NCBI GenBank assembly: GCA_016218025.1
Contig: JACRFD010000078.1
Coordinates: 1-62,022, forward strand
Direction of reading: 5' to 3'
DNA length: 62,022 nucleotides
Origin: Ignavibacteriales bacterium
GTDB lineage: Bacteria; Bacteroidota; Ignavibacteria; UBA10030; SZUA-254
Of this stretch, positions 25,294 to 34,762 are shown piece after piece. The position numbers and the translations under genes were made by a program. Numbering within the stretch: the stretch's first letter is position 1; every line of letters starts with the position of its first letter. The notes below the pieces were generated by a model. That model had not been told where the DNA came from and ran no database searches. It saw only the letters and a program-made list of their open reading frames with translations.

Positions 25294-27846
25294 ATGAAAT
25301 CAAAAATCATCTTTGGGCTATTATTTATTTTGTCCGCACTAGCGAGCTGGGGTTGTAAAGATACACCCCCCGTAAGCGCAGGTGGAAATAGTTTAATTCA
25401 AGGTTATGTGTTCGATGCAGTGAACGGCAATTATATTCAGAATGCTTCTGCCATCCTCACAACCGAAGTGAAAAATGAAACCACTTTCACCGATGAAACA
25501 GGGAAATTTTTATTCAGCGTTGAAATTGGAAAACTTCAAAATCAAAGTGCAACTGTTACAATTCAAAAGTTCGGGTATCTGACTCAAATTCTCTCAATAT
25601 CTGTCGCTTCAGATACAACTTTTAGCGTCGGGTTAGCGGTTGATAATTCAACATTTGCCGTTATCGTAGGTACTATACGTGATAGTTTGACAAGTTATCC
25701 GCTGAGAGGAACGAAAGTTCATCTCACAGTTCCGGGATCAGATACATCGATGGTTACCGAAGTTGATGGCAGCTTCAGACTTACAGCCGATCTGGTCGAT
25801 TTACAAACTCTGGCGGCACTTGTGACTGTAGAAAAATCAGGCTATCGGACCAAACAGATCCCTGTAACTTTACTGCGCGGCCAAACAACAAATTTGGGCA
25901 ATGTATTAATCAGTGTTGATCTCGGATCATCTGCCGCTCAGGTGATGGGAAGAATTTTAGATAACAAAACAAGGCTCCCGATTAATAATGCGAACGTTGT
26001 TCTTTCTGCCGGAAGTTTTGTCGATAGTGTTGGAACTTCTATCAACGGTGATTTTTCTTTCACAATCGATCTCGGCGGACTTAACGCATTGAATGGACAA
26101 TTGAGAGTATCTAATCCAGGCTATATTACAAGAGCATTCAACATAGTAATCGAAAAAGCAAAAACATTGGATGTTCAAATAATTCTCGATAGAGATACCA
26201 CCGCTTCATCCGCTTTGATAATTGGTACACTTCGAGACAGTCTAACGTTATACCCATTACGCGGCGGTACAATTCTGTTAACGCTACCGGGTGTTGTAGA
26301 TTCCATTACCACACCAACCGATGGAACATTCCGTTTGACAGCTGATCTTGTTGATCGTGATTCATTACCTGTTTTAATTACAGGATATAAAGGCGGGTAT
26401 CGCACAAAGCGCATCAGCTTTATGATTCATCGCGGTCAAACCACCGACCTTGGTGATTTTTTATTGGCAGTTGATGCGGCTTCCACTGTTGCTCAGGTAG
26501 TCGGGCGTGTATTCGATTCGCAATCAAGACTTCCTTTGAACAATGCATGGGTAACATTGTACTCCAATCTGATCACTGATAGTTTGCAAACCGATTTCAG
26601 CGGGGAGTATTCTTTCTCTGTGAATTTGCAGGGATTACCATCGCTGCTCGGTTTGTTAAAAGCCGAAAAATCTGGTTACAAGCAACAATCAATCAACTTT
26701 AATGTTGAAGCAGGCAAACAAGTCACTTATGATTTTTATTTGGTTCGTGATACAACAACCGGTATAAGAGATTCAAGTGATACAGGTTTGTATGCTCGTT
26801 CCATTGCATTGCTCAGTATTTCAGCTAAAGAAATTTCGGTCTATGGAGTCGGCGGCACTGAATCCTCAATTATTACATGGGAAGTTCGCGATTCTCTCGG
26901 CTTCCCGATAGATATCGATCATCGTGATACAGTCGAATTTCAACTGATGGGTGAACCGGTTGCCGGAGGAGCTTACGTTACACCTGCTAGAGCGTTGACG
27001 AATGTTTCCGGTAGGGTTGCAACCACAGTGAACAGCGGAACAAAATCCGGTGTACTGCAATTTGTTGCAAAACTTTATCGTGAGCGGGATAGTGTGTGGA
27101 TTTATTCAACGCCGGTTATTATAACTGTGAATGCCGGATTACCCGATCAACCACATTTTTCGCTTGCTGCATACAGGTATAATTTCCCTGCATATGACTG
27201 GCTTGGTAGAAACGACGCGATCACGGTTCAACTCGGTGATAAATACAGCAATCCGGTCAAGACAAATACGGCAGTTTACTTTAGTTCAACCGGAGGTATC
27301 ATAGGTGCATCAGGGTTCACCGATAAGAACGGACAAGCGGTAGTACAACTGCAAAGCGGTAATCCACATCCGCCAGATACAATTTATGGAATACCGAACA
27401 TGGCAAAAATTGCCGCAGTAACTATGGGTGAAAATGGTGTTGCTGTTCACGACACAATCGTAATTCTATTCTCAGGTTGGTCGCAGATCAGCAACGTCAG
27501 CGCAGATAGTTTCTATGTTCCAAGAGGCGGCAGGTCGGGCAGGATTTATTACAAAGTTTCCGACCGATTCGGTAATCCGCTATGCGGAGGAACGCATATT
27601 GGTATAAGTTTGCAATATACTCCACCGCCGAACAGTCAGGTTAATCTTAATGTAACCGGATTTGTCAATGTAACTCTCGGTGATACTCAAGCAAGAGGTC
27701 TTGGAACAACAGATTTCTGGTTCGAGGTTGTTGATCAAACCCAGGGCGGTGTATCATCGGCGATTCCTGCTAACGTGATCATAAGCGTGAGCAGTGAAAA
27801 TGGCAATCCACCAGATGTTTCAATACCCGGAATTATCGGCGGATAA
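25294..27846 (+). CDS. Lipoprotein with duplicated carboxypeptidase-regulatory-like domains and two Big_1-like Ig domains
   Basis: The ATG at 25294 (AAGGA 9 nt upstream) is preferred over an in-frame TTG at 25252, because it puts a lipobox signal peptide, LASWGC with Cys at about 21, at the N-terminus. The 850-aa protein then has five beta-sandwich units of carboxypeptidase-regulatory-like type (25402-26757), the last four formed by duplication of a two-unit block. They are followed by a linker and two Ig-like Big_1/invasin-type domains (about 500-600 and 610-710), then a C-terminal beta domain. Such domains suit adhesion or surface scaffolding. It closes the pilT-secretin operon, so it may be a filament-associated adhesin or secretin partner. 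No catalytic residues are visible. Confidence 0.75.
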   Translation: MKSKIIFGLLFILSALASWGCKDTPPVSAGGNSLIQGYVFDAVNGNYIQNASAILTTEVKNETTFTDETGKFLFSVEIGKLQNQSATVTIQKFGYLTQILSISVASDTTFSVGLAVDNSTFAVIVGTIRDSLTSYPLRGTKVHLTVPGSDTSMVTEVDGSFRLTADLVDLQTLAALVTVEKSGYRTKQIPVTLLRGQTTNLGNVLISVDLGSSAAQVMGRILDNKTRLPINNANVVLSAGSFVDSVGTSINGDFSFTIDLGGLNALNGQLRVSNPGYITRAFNIVIEKAKTLDVQIILDRDTTASSALIIGTLRDSLTLYPLRGGTILLTLPGVVDSITTPTDGTFRLTADLVDRDSLPVLITGYKGGYRTKRISFMIHRGQTTDLGDFLLAVDAASTVAQVVGRVFDSQSRLPLNNAWVTLYSNLITDSLQTDFSGEYSFSVNLQGLPSLLGLLKAEKSGYKQQSINFNVEAGKQVTYDFYLVRDTTTGIRDSSDTGLYARSIALLSISAKEISVYGVGGTESSIITWEVRDSLGFPIDIDHRDTVEFQLMGEPVAGGAYVTPARALTNVSGRVATTVNSGTKSGVLQFVAKLYRERDSVWIYSTPVIITVNAGLPDQPHFSLAAYRYNFPAYDWLGRNDAITVQLGDKYSNPVKTNTAVYFSSTGGIIGASGFTDKNGQAVVQLQSGNPHPPDTIYGIPNMAKIAAVTMGENGVAVHDTIVILFSGWSQISNVSADSFYVPRGGRSGRIYYKVSDRFGNPLCGGTHIGISLQYTPPPNSQVNLNVTGFVNVTLGDTQARGLGTTDFWFEVVDQTQGGVSSAIPANVIISVSSENGNPPDVSIPGIIGG
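25660..26755 (+). repeat. Intragenic duplication: two-domain unit repeated (about 556 bp period)
   Basis: Four beta-sandwich units in the order A-B-A'-B'. A begins near 25660 and A' near 26215 (both RDSLT-YPLRG, RLTADLVD, GYRTK, RGQTT-LG). B begins near 25939 and B' near 26494 (both QV-GR, RLP-NNA). Each pair is offset by about 555 bp, so a two-domain block was duplicated as a unit. Confidence 0.8.
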
Positions 27847-27864
27847 TTTAGCAGCTTAGTGTAA

Positions 27865-27908
27865 TAAAAAATGCCATCCCGGTTTTCCGGGGTGGCATTT
27901 TAATTTTG
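27865..27908. terminator. Bidirectional terminator between the pilus lipoprotein and hemL
   Basis: AAAATGCCATCCCGG-TTTT-CCGGGGTGGCATTTT is a long stem (one G:T pair) with a 4-nt loop flanked by A-run and T-run, so it can stop transcription from both convergent genes. Confidence 0.85.
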
Positions 27909-27922
27909 AGATTAGTCTTTAT

Positions 27923-29224
27923 TTATTTTGTCGCGTGTAAAACTGCTTTCAATGATTTGAAATTAGCCCGAATAGTTTTATCAATTAAAATTTCAGTATG
28001 TTCGGTTGATACAAATGCTGCTTCGTATTGAGATGGCGGTAAGTAAATACCGTTCTCCAACATTGCACGAAAGTAGATTCCGAAAAGATTTGTGTCGGAC
28101 ATTCGCGCAGAATCAGCATCGGTCACTTCATTGTTTGTAAAGAATAAAGTAAACATAGAACCGACACGGTTGATGACAAAATTCAAATTCAACTTCTTGA
28201 AATTGTCTTTAAATCCTTCTTCAATTTGCTTCGAAGATTGCTCGAGATGTTTGTAAATCGACTTATTTTTATTAAGAATCGAAAGCATCTCGAAACCCGC
28301 CGCCATTGCGAGAGGGTTTCCCGATAAAGTTCCTGCCTGATACATTGGACCATTGGGTGCAACCAACTTCATAATTTCGCGTCTTCCGCCGTAGGCGCCA
28401 ACAGGTAAACCGCCGCCGATAATTTTTCCGAGTGTGGTCAGGTCGGGTTTGATACCGTATAATTCTTGTGCCCCTTCTGCCGAAACTCTGAAGCCCGTCA
28501 TTACCTCATCAAAGATGAGGATGATTTTTTGTTTCGTGCAAATAGCTCTGAGCGCTTCAAGAAATCCTGGCTTGGGCGGAATGCAACCCATATTTCCGAC
28601 TACCGGTTCAACAATAATTGCCGCGATCTCAAATTTATGATCATTTATAATTTTATTTACTGAATCGATATTGTTGAAAGTAGCGTTTAAAGTATCAGCG
28701 GCTGTTGATTTTGTTACACCAGGACTGTCGGGTGTTCCGAATGTTGCCGCACCCGATCCGGCTTTAATTAAAAATGAATCGGCATGACCGTGATAACATC
28801 CATCAAATTTAATTATTTTATCTTTGCCTGTATATGCGCGGGCTAAACGTATTGCGCTCATTGTTGCTTCTGTACCGGAATTAACCATTCTCAACATTTC
28901 AATGGAAGGAACCATCTTCGTAATGAGTTCAGCGATTTTTACTTCAAGCTCAGTCGGTGCGCCAAAACTTGTTCCATGTTTAGCTTTCTTATTTATCGCC
29001 TTCAAGATAGATGGATGAGAATGTCCTAATATCATCGGTCCCCACGAGCCGATATAATCTATATATTTATTTCCATCAACATCCCAAAGATATGCGCCTT
29101 TAGCATGTTCAATAAAACGGGGAGTTGTCCCGACCGACTTAAAAGCACGAACAGGCGAATTTACGCCGCCGGGAATAAATTTTTTCGCTTTTAAAAAAAG
29201 TTTGTTTGATTTTGTTGATTTCAT
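27923..29224 (-). CDS. hemL: Glutamate-1-semialdehyde 2,1-aminomutase
   Basis: PLP enzyme converting glutamate-1-semialdehyde to 5-aminolevulinate, the second dedicated step of C5 tetrapyrrole synthesis. The 433-aa length is standard. The protein has GGVNSPVRAF, MVNSGTEATMSAIRLAR, GCYHGHADSF, IFDEVMTGFR and the cofactor lysine in TLGKIIGGG (K267) followed by PVGAYGG. It lies at the downstream end of the haem cluster, 151 bp after the epimerase gene and separated from it by a repeat element, so it may have its own promoter. It matches HemA at 40860 as the other C5-specific enzyme. Confidence 0.97.
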   Translation of the reverse strand: MKSTKSNKLFLKAKKFIPGGVNSPVRAFKSVGTTPRFIEHAKGAYLWDVDGNKYIDYIGSWGPMILGHSHPSILKAINKKAKHGTSFGAPTELEVKIAELITKMVPSIEMLRMVNSGTEATMSAIRLARAYTGKDKIIKFDGCYHGHADSFLIKAGSGAATFGTPDSPGVTKSTAADTLNATFNNIDSVNKIINDHKFEIAAIIVEPVVGNMGCIPPKPGFLEALRAICTKQKIILIFDEVMTGFRVSAEGAQELYGIKPDLTTLGKIIGGGLPVGAYGGRREIMKLVAPNGPMYQAGTLSGNPLAMAAGFEMLSILNKNKSIYKHLEQSSKQIEEGFKDNFKKLNLNFVINRVGSMFTLFFTNNEVTDADSARMSDTNLFGIYFRAMLENGIYLPPSQYEAAFVSTEHTEILIDKTIRANFKSLKAVLHATK

Positions 29225-29307
29225 ACTGATTTTAGAAAATGTAAAGATTGTAAAGATTTAATCTGGATGTAATTTACAATCCAAGAACCAGAATCCCAAA
29301 TCGCATA

Positions 29308-29370
29308 TCGAACATCGAACATCCAACATCACATCTCCCGCCTGCGTTCTGCGGACTTCGGCGGGCAGGC
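29308..29370. repeat. Dispersed-repeat-like element: short direct repeats plus GC-rich hairpin
   Basis: Three imperfect direct copies of CGAACATC/CCAACATC (about 29309-29332) precede a GC-rich palindrome where CCCGCC (29337-29342) pairs with GGCGGG (29360-29365) and, alternatively, GCCTGC (29340-29345) with GCAGGC (29365-29370). Base composition is clearly higher in GC than its surroundings. It resembles intergenic REP-like elements of environmental bacteria. It lies between hemL and the epimerase gene. Confidence 0.5.
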
Positions 29371-29375
29371 ATACC

Positions 29376-30356
29376 TTACAACATCCCATTCTTCTTATAC
29401 CATTCATATGCTTCCAATATTGCTTTCTCAATCGGTTGCGGTTTGTAACCGAGTTCACTGGTTGCTTTTTCATGTGAACACCAATTGTATGCAAGAATGT
29501 TTTTCGCGATGGTTGGTGTTAACGGTAATTCAACTCCGGGCAGAAGAGATAAACTTTGCGCAACAACTGCAAATGATTTTATTAACCAACCGGGTAATTT
29601 AATCTTAGGGACTTTACCATTGATCAAAGTTGCGATCTGTTGAAACAGTTGTTTGTGTGTGAGGTTCTCACCTCCTAAAATATATCGCTCACCTTTTTTA
29701 CCGAATCGTGCTGCGGCTATATGTCCGGCAACCACATCATTTATTCCCACAACATTTACTCCGCCGTCGGCATAGAATGGAATTTTTCCCAATTTAATAT
29801 CTCTCACAAATTGTCCGCCATGAATGTTTAAATCCCCGGCTCCGATTATAATGCTCGGATTTACGATTGTTGCGTTAAGTTCGCTTCCGACTCCTTTTAA
29901 TACTTCAAGTTCTGCAAGATGTTTTGTATACCGGTAGGGTATGTTTTTACCCCAATTATAGACAGTATTTTCGTTCGTGAGAGTTCCGTCTGTTGTATAA
30001 CCGAGTGCACCGATTGTACTTGTATGAATTAATTTTTCAACACCAACTTCCATACAAGCTTCAACAACATTTCGTGTTCCTTCAACATTGATCTCGAAAT
30101 GTTTTTGTCGTTTTAGTTTGAAAAAGGAAATTAGAGCGGCGGTATGAAAAACGGTATCGCATCCTCTGATGGCGTTGAGAAGAGAGTTTTTGTCGAGAAT
30201 ATCACCGATAACATGAACGGTATTTATTTCCGAAAGATTGTCTATGTTGGAATCGGAACGATGAAATGCTTTTACACGGAATCCGAGGCGGACCAGCTCG
30301 ATAACAAGATTTGATCCGATGAATCCGTTAGAACCGGTAACGAGAATATTTTTCAC
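29376..30356 (-). CDS. NAD-dependent epimerase/dehydratase (extended SDR, dihydroflavonol-reductase-like)
   Basis: Extended short-chain dehydrogenase (326 aa) with an N-terminal TGSNGFIGSNL dinucleotide motif, a GDILD segment, the VFHTAA strand, STIGALG, and the catalytic pair YRYTKHLAE (Tyr-x3-Lys). The VNPSIIIGAGD substrate-side motif and length place it with dihydroflavonol-4-reductase/HpnA-like proteins acting on isoprenoid, sterol-like or sugar substrates. The substrate is not known. It is 9 bp downstream of hemB and so is probably cotranscribed with it, but no haem-pathway step is known to need such an enzyme. Confidence 0.85.
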   Translation of the reverse strand: MKNILVTGSNGFIGSNLVIELVRLGFRVKAFHRSDSNIDNLSEINTVHVIGDILDKNSLLNAIRGCDTVFHTAALISFFKLKRQKHFEINVEGTRNVVEACMEVGVEKLIHTSTIGALGYTTDGTLTNENTVYNWGKNIPYRYTKHLAELEVLKGVGSELNATIVNPSIIIGAGDLNIHGGQFVRDIKLGKIPFYADGGVNVVGINDVVAGHIAAARFGKKGERYILGGENLTHKQLFQQIATLINGKVPKIKLPGWLIKSFAVVAQSLSLLPGVELPLTPTIAKNILAYNWCSHEKATSELGYKPQPIEKAILEAYEWYKKNGML

Positions 30357-30365
30357 AAAGATATT

Positions 30366-31334
30366 TTACAAAAGCTTTGCAGCTTCTTTTGCATGATATG
30401 TTAAGATCATATCTGCACCGGCGCGCTTGATGCTTGTTAATATTTCCATCATTACACGCTGCTCATCTATCCATCCGAGCTTACCGGCTGCTTTCACCAT
30501 GGAATATTCACCGCTTACATTATAAGCGGCGGTTGGCATATGAAATGTATCTTTCACTCGTCTTATTACATCAAGATAAGACAAGGCAGGTTTTACCATC
30601 ACTATGTCTGCGCCTTCTTCGATATCGGTTTGAACTTCACGGATTGCTTCATCGGAATTTGCCGGATCCATCTGATGTGAACGCCTGTCGCCGAATTTGG
30701 GAGTGCTTTCTGCGGCTTCGCGGAATGGTCCGTAAAAACCTGAAGCATATTTTGCGGCATACGACATGATTGGGATGTTATGAAAATTATTTTGATCTAA
30801 AATTGTGCGTATAGCTTTTACCCGTCCATCAAACATATCAGATGGAGCAATCATATCAGCACCCGATTGGGCGTGTGTAAGCGCTTCTTTGGCAAGGAGT
30901 TCTATCGAGGCATCATTAACGATTTCATCGCCTTTCACTATACCGCAATGCCCGTGCGATGTGTATTCGCACAAACAGACATCCGTTATAACAACCAATT
31001 CAGGAACTTCTTTTTTTATTGCGCGAACTGTTTGTTGGATGATTCCGTTCGGATCATAGGCACCGCTTCCAACCTCATCTTTGACCGGCGGAATTCCAAA
31101 CAGTATAACAGCAGGTATGCCGAGGTTTTTTACTTCGACACATTCCTTAACCAGTACATCAACCGACATTTGATAAACTCCTGGCATCGATGAGATTTCT
31201 TTTTTAAAATTCTTACCGGGGCATGCGAATAACGGATAAATAAAATCGTTTTTAGACAATTCGGTCTCACGAACCATCGAACGGAGAAAAGGTGACATTC
31301 TTGTTCTTCTGTGTCTGGTGAACTGTGTAACCAT
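30366..31334 (-). CDS. hemB: Delta-aminolevulinic acid dehydratase (porphobilinogen synthase)
   Basis: Condenses two 5-aminolevulinate molecules to porphobilinogen. At 322 aa it is of normal length. The two Schiff-base lysines are K195 ([10 protein letters not shown]) and K248 ([12 protein letters not shown]). The metal site [14 protein letters not shown] has cysteines 120, 122 and 130, so this is the zinc-dependent type rather than the Asp-rich magnesium type. It lies 14 bp downstream of the hydrolase gene and 9 bp before the epimerase. Confidence 0.97.
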   Translation of the reverse strand: MVTQFTRHRRTRMSPFLRSMVRETELSKNDFIYPLFACPGKNFKKEISSMPGVYQMSVDVLVKECVEVKNLGIPAVILFGIPPVKDEVGSGAYDPNGIIQQTVRAIKKEVPELVVITDVCLCEYTSHGHCGIVKGDEIVNDASIELLAKEALTHAQSGADMIAPSDMFDGRVKAIRTILDQNNFHNIPIMSYAAKYASGFYGPFREAAESTPKFGDRRSHQMDPANSDEAIREVQTDIEEGADIVMVKPALSYLDVIRRVKDTFHMPTAAYNVSGEYSMVKAAGKLGWIDEQRVMMEILTSIKRAGADMILTYHAKEAAKLL

Positions 31335-31348
31335 AATAATTCCTAACT

Positions 31349-32146
31349 TTAATCGAGTGATTTTAAAAATTTGTGGAGATATTTATTGAACTCATCTGGA
31401 TTTTCGGTGTTAGATAAATGTGCTGCATCCGGAATGATATGCATTTCGGAATCGGTAATTTTTTCTTTCATCTGTATCGATACAGATGGGGGAGTAATCT
31501 CATCGAATTGTCCTACCATAATTAATGTCGGAATTTTTATGCTTGGCAGGAACGGGGTTGTGTTTGTTCGGGCTGCAAGTGCTATCATGATTCCAGCCAT
31601 CGCATTTGATGAGTTACGCTCAATTATATCGTGCATACGCCGGAAAACATCTGTTCGCTTCTTCACATTATTTTGTGTCAATGCAGTTGGAAGGAATAGA
31701 TTTGCAAATTTATTCATTCCATAAATTTTAACGCTTTTTGCCTGATGAGCTCTTTTAATTTTGATTTCATTGGTATCGTCTTCGCTGCGAGTATCGCATA
31801 AAACAAGTCCTTTAAATCTATCCTCATGTTTTTCCACGGCTCTGAGTGCGATGTAACCACCCATTGATAAACCTACAAGAACGGCTTTCTGGATGTGTAA
31901 AATATCCATCAAACCAAACAGATCATCGACACAATATTCAATCGTATACTGTCCGTTCCCGACATCGCTAAGTCCATGACCGCGTACATCATACGACAGT
32001 ACGGAATATTCTTTTTTGAATTCCTCCATCTGAGGTTTCCACATTTCTTTACTTAAAGGAAATCCATGTATAAATATTATCGTGGTGTCTGTTTTGGGAC
32101 CTTCGAGCGTGTAATCTATTCCAAAGCCGTGAACTTTAATATACAT
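31349..32146 (-). CDS. Alpha/beta-fold hydrolase
   Basis: A 265-aa serine hydrolase of the 3-oxoadipate-enol-lactonase/BioH-like group, probably cytoplasmic. The oxyanion [10 protein letters not shown] region is near 25, the nucleophile elbow GLSMGGY near 93, the acid in GQFDEITPP near 215 and the catalytic His in [11 protein letters not shown] near 243. A helical lid lies between about 120 and 190. Substrate cannot be told. It sits in the haem cluster 14 bp upstream of hemB and 68 bp downstream of terC. A link to haem synthesis is not obvious. Confidence 0.85.
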   Translation of the reverse strand: MYIKVHGFGIDYTLEGPKTDTTIIFIHGFPLSKEMWKPQMEEFKKEYSVLSYDVRGHGLSDVGNGQYTIEYCVDDLFGLMDILHIQKAVLVGLSMGGYIALRAVEKHEDRFKGLVLCDTRSEDDTNEIKIKRAHQAKSVKIYGMNKFANLFLPTALTQNNVKKRTDVFRRMHDIIERNSSNAMAGIMIALAARTNTTPFLPSIKIPTLIMVGQFDEITPPSVSIQMKEKITDSEMHIIPDAAHLSNTENPDEFNKYLHKFLKSLD

Positions 32147-32214
32147 CTTTTATTCTCTCCTCTGAAAATTATTTAGTCGGATTGTTAATAAAGTTATTGC
32201 AATAAAATTTGTTT

Positions 32215-33129
32215 TCAGTTTTTCTTTCCGGGGTGTAAAACAGATGTCAAAATGGATGTTGCTATGATTATGAAAATTGCAGCGAGTGAAGATAATATCG
32301 GAATCTGAAACCATGGTTCGATCAGCATCTTCACTCCGATAAAACCTAAAACGACAGAAAGTCCGTATTTTAAATAACGGAACTCTTTCATGAATCCGGA
32401 TGCGACGAAATATAATGATCGTAAACCCAGAATTGCGAAAATATTAGATGTATAGATAATGAAAGTATCTTGTGTGATTGCGAAGATTGCAGGGATCGAG
32501 TCTGTGGCAAATGCAATGTCGGTGCTTTCAATCATTAATAAAACAAGAAGTAGTGGAGTTGCATAACGTCTTCCGTTTTGCTTCACGAAAAATTTTTCTC
32601 CCGAATAATCTTTTGTAACAGGAAATATTTTTCTGGCTAATTTAATCAGCGGGTTATGTTCTGGATGAACTTCAGTTTCACGTTGAACTGCAAGTTTGAT
32701 TGCAGTGAAAATGAGGAAAGCACCAAGAAGATAGATGATCCAATGAAACTGAGATATTAACGCGGCTCCTGCAACAATAAAAATCGCCCTGAAAATTATG
32801 GCGCCAAGGATACCCCAAAAAAGAACTTTATGCTGGGCGTTTTTCGGTACCGAAAAGTAAGAGAAGATAACTATAAAAACAAAAACGTTGTCAACAGAAA
32901 GAGCTTCTTCAACAACATATCCAGTAAAAAACTCAAGCTCCTTAACACTTCCGCGTTCATACCAGATAAATAATCCGAATAAAATTGCAAGCGATATCCA
33001 AAAAGCTGTCCATCCTAAAGCTTCTTTCATGCTAGGGAAATGAGCTTTTTTTTGGAATACCCCCAGATCAAGTGCCAGCATGGCAAGGATAAAAACATTG
33101 AATAGAATAAGTATTAAATTTTCGTTCAA
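32215..33129 (-). CDS. TerC/Alx family integral membrane protein
   Basis: A polytopic inner-membrane protein (304 aa, about nine segments) of the TerC/Alx family, members of which export manganese or other metals or are implicated in metallation of secreted proteins. Family motifs are clear: LALDLGVF, VVEEALSVDNVFVF, FWGILGAIIFRA, STDIAFATDSIPA and TSNIFAILGLRSLYF. It is preceded by a 201-bp spacer in which I see no convincing promoter. Its position inside a haem operon suggests a metal-handling role (Mn or Fe), which is an inference from neighbours. Confidence 0.92.
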   Translation of the reverse strand: MNENLILILFNVFILAMLALDLGVFQKKAHFPSMKEALGWTAFWISLAILFGLFIWYERGSVKELEFFTGYVVEEALSVDNVFVFIVIFSYFSVPKNAQHKVLFWGILGAIIFRAIFIVAGAALISQFHWIIYLLGAFLIFTAIKLAVQRETEVHPEHNPLIKLARKIFPVTKDYSGEKFFVKQNGRRYATPLLLVLLMIESTDIAFATDSIPAIFAITQDTFIIYTSNIFAILGLRSLYFVASGFMKEFRYLKYGLSVVLGFIGVKMLIEPWFQIPILSSLAAIFIIIATSILTSVLHPGKKN

Positions 33130-33330
33130 AGAACCTCACGTAAAATTGTTAATAATTTTCTCTGAAGAACTTATCTATGTAATATTGTCAATGCATTCTC
33201 ATGAAGTCATGATTTAAAAGATTACAACATTACCGTTTTTCCACAAATTATTTGAATTTATGGTTGGCGCAGTTCTCTATTTGAGTAGGTTAAATTTACT
33301 AATTTCAAATGACAAAAGCATCTTTTTCGG

Positions 33331-34740
33331 CTATTTGCCTAAAATAAAATAATCAGCGATTTTTTTTGCAGCAGCATTTGCATTGATGAAACAATCACCG
33401 ACAGCTATTCCACCTTTAAAATTACTTACGATGAATGTGCCGCGAAAATTGTCTTCAAACCGCTTGATCTTTTCAAGTACATTTCCGAAACCAATATTAT
33501 ATTGTGGAATTGCTCTATCCCACCTGATGATCTTTTTATAAACAGGATCTCCCTCAATCTTCATCAGTAAATGAAGGTCGATTAATGCCCGGTTTATGAG
33601 TGCTTCATCATTCAATCGGCAAATATCCGGTTGTCTGGCTCCTCCGACAAATGTTGTCAGTGCCACATGATGTTTCGGTGAACGATTGGTAAAAAGCGAG
33701 GAAGACCATATTGTACCGAGTATATTTTTTTTCTCCACCTCAGGTACCAAAAACCCAAAACCGGTTAAGGGAATTTTTACCTGATCGCTTCTGAAACCGA
33801 GAAACAGTTCGGTTACGGGTGGGTAATATATTTCTTTCAGAGTTTTTGAAAATTCCGGATCGATCGGTTCGATAATCGATGCGGTGGCTTCGGCAGGCGA
33901 TGAAAAAACAACCACAGGAGATTCTAACTTAATTGTTTCATCGTTCTTAAAATAAGAAACAGTATAGAATGTTTTTCCTTCTGTCCTGAATGGAATTACC
34001 GATTTAACTGTTGCACCGAGAATTACTGCTGAACCGAGTTTTTGAGAAATACTGTTTGGAAGTGTTTGCATTCCGTCTACGAATGAAAATAATTTTGCAC
34101 GGTCTTTTGCAATTTCTTTGCGGGCTTTTCTTTCTTTCCGCGAACGTATCATTCCTTTGATCAGTCCGCCATACTTTTCTTCAAGTGCATACAGTTTTGG
34201 GAATGCATATCGGACAGATAACGATTCAGGATTACCTGCATAAACACCCGCAACAAAAGGATTGATGGCATAATCTAAAAATTCTTTGCCGAGGCGCCGG
34301 GAAACAAATTGAGCAATTGTTTCCTCTTCAGTTGCTCTACCGATGAATGGTTCTTTAATAAGCCGGATCTTTCCGTAGGTGCTCCAGAGTTTTGTTCTAA
34401 TGAATGATAAAGGATCCATCGGAACTTTGTGAAGAGTATTATCCCTGACAATGTATCGATTTGACGATTTTTCATCGGCATATATTCTCTTTGATTCGAT
34501 TCCTAAGCCGTTCAGAACTTCAGAAATAAGTGGAGTAGTTTCTAAAGCGCTGTTGGGACCTTGTTCTACAAGCCACCCATCATCGATTAATGTTTTCATT
34601 GTTCCACCCGGTACATTGCTTTGTTCGAGAATTGTAACCGGAATGTTATTTTGATCAAGCCAGTATCCCGTTAATAGTCCGGATATGCCTCCGCCGATGA
34701 TTATTACATGTTTATTTGTCGAATTATTTTGTGGATCCAT
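33331..34740 (-). CDS. hemG: Protoporphyrinogen oxidase, HemY/PPOX type
   Basis: FAD-dependent oxygen-using oxidase (469 aa) that takes six electrons from protoporphyrinogen IX (or coproporphyrinogen III in the coproporphyrin-dependent branch). It has the N-terminal FAD motif GGGISGLLTGYWL followed by an acidic VTILEQ strand, the GGTMKT loop, VEQGPNSAL, and the C-terminal SNFKGGIAVGDCFINAN flavin motif. This is the PPOX/HemY fold, unrelated to short flavodoxin-like HemG or membrane HemJ. It lies 22 bp downstream of hemH. Whether it acts on proto- or coproporphyrinogen cannot be decided from sequence. No HemQ gene is in this window. Confidence 0.92.
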   Translation of the reverse strand: MDPQNNSTNKHVIIIGGGISGLLTGYWLDQNNIPVTILEQSNVPGGTMKTLIDDGWLVEQGPNSALETTPLISEVLNGLGIESKRIYADEKSSNRYIVRDNTLHKVPMDPLSFIRTKLWSTYGKIRLIKEPFIGRATEEETIAQFVSRRLGKEFLDYAINPFVAGVYAGNPESLSVRYAFPKLYALEEKYGGLIKGMIRSRKERKARKEIAKDRAKLFSFVDGMQTLPNSISQKLGSAVILGATVKSVIPFRTEGKTFYTVSYFKNDETIKLESPVVVFSSPAEATASIIEPIDPEFSKTLKEIYYPPVTELFLGFRSDQVKIPLTGFGFLVPEVEKKNILGTIWSSSLFTNRSPKHHVALTTFVGGARQPDICRLNDEALINRALIDLHLLMKIEGDPVYKKIIRWDRAIPQYNIGFGNVLEKIKRFEDNFRGTFIVSNFKGGIAVGDCFINANAAAKKIADYFILGK

Positions 34741-34762
34741 GATCTATTAACAATTAATATTT

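Noticed and set aside
13348..27846. Interpretation as a type II secretion system
   Set aside because: A PilT-type ATPase, the PilM-like actin-fold domain and abundant small subunit genes are type IV pilus features.
29309..29332. Short direct repeats CGAACATC that could suggest a CRISPR array
   Set aside because: Units are about 8 bp, contiguous and without spacers of CRISPR size; no cas genes are nearby.
29258..29494. 78-aa frame across the repeat and the end of the epimerase gene
   Set aside because: It overlaps the epimerase C-terminus in another frame and reads through the repeat hairpin; no support for coding.
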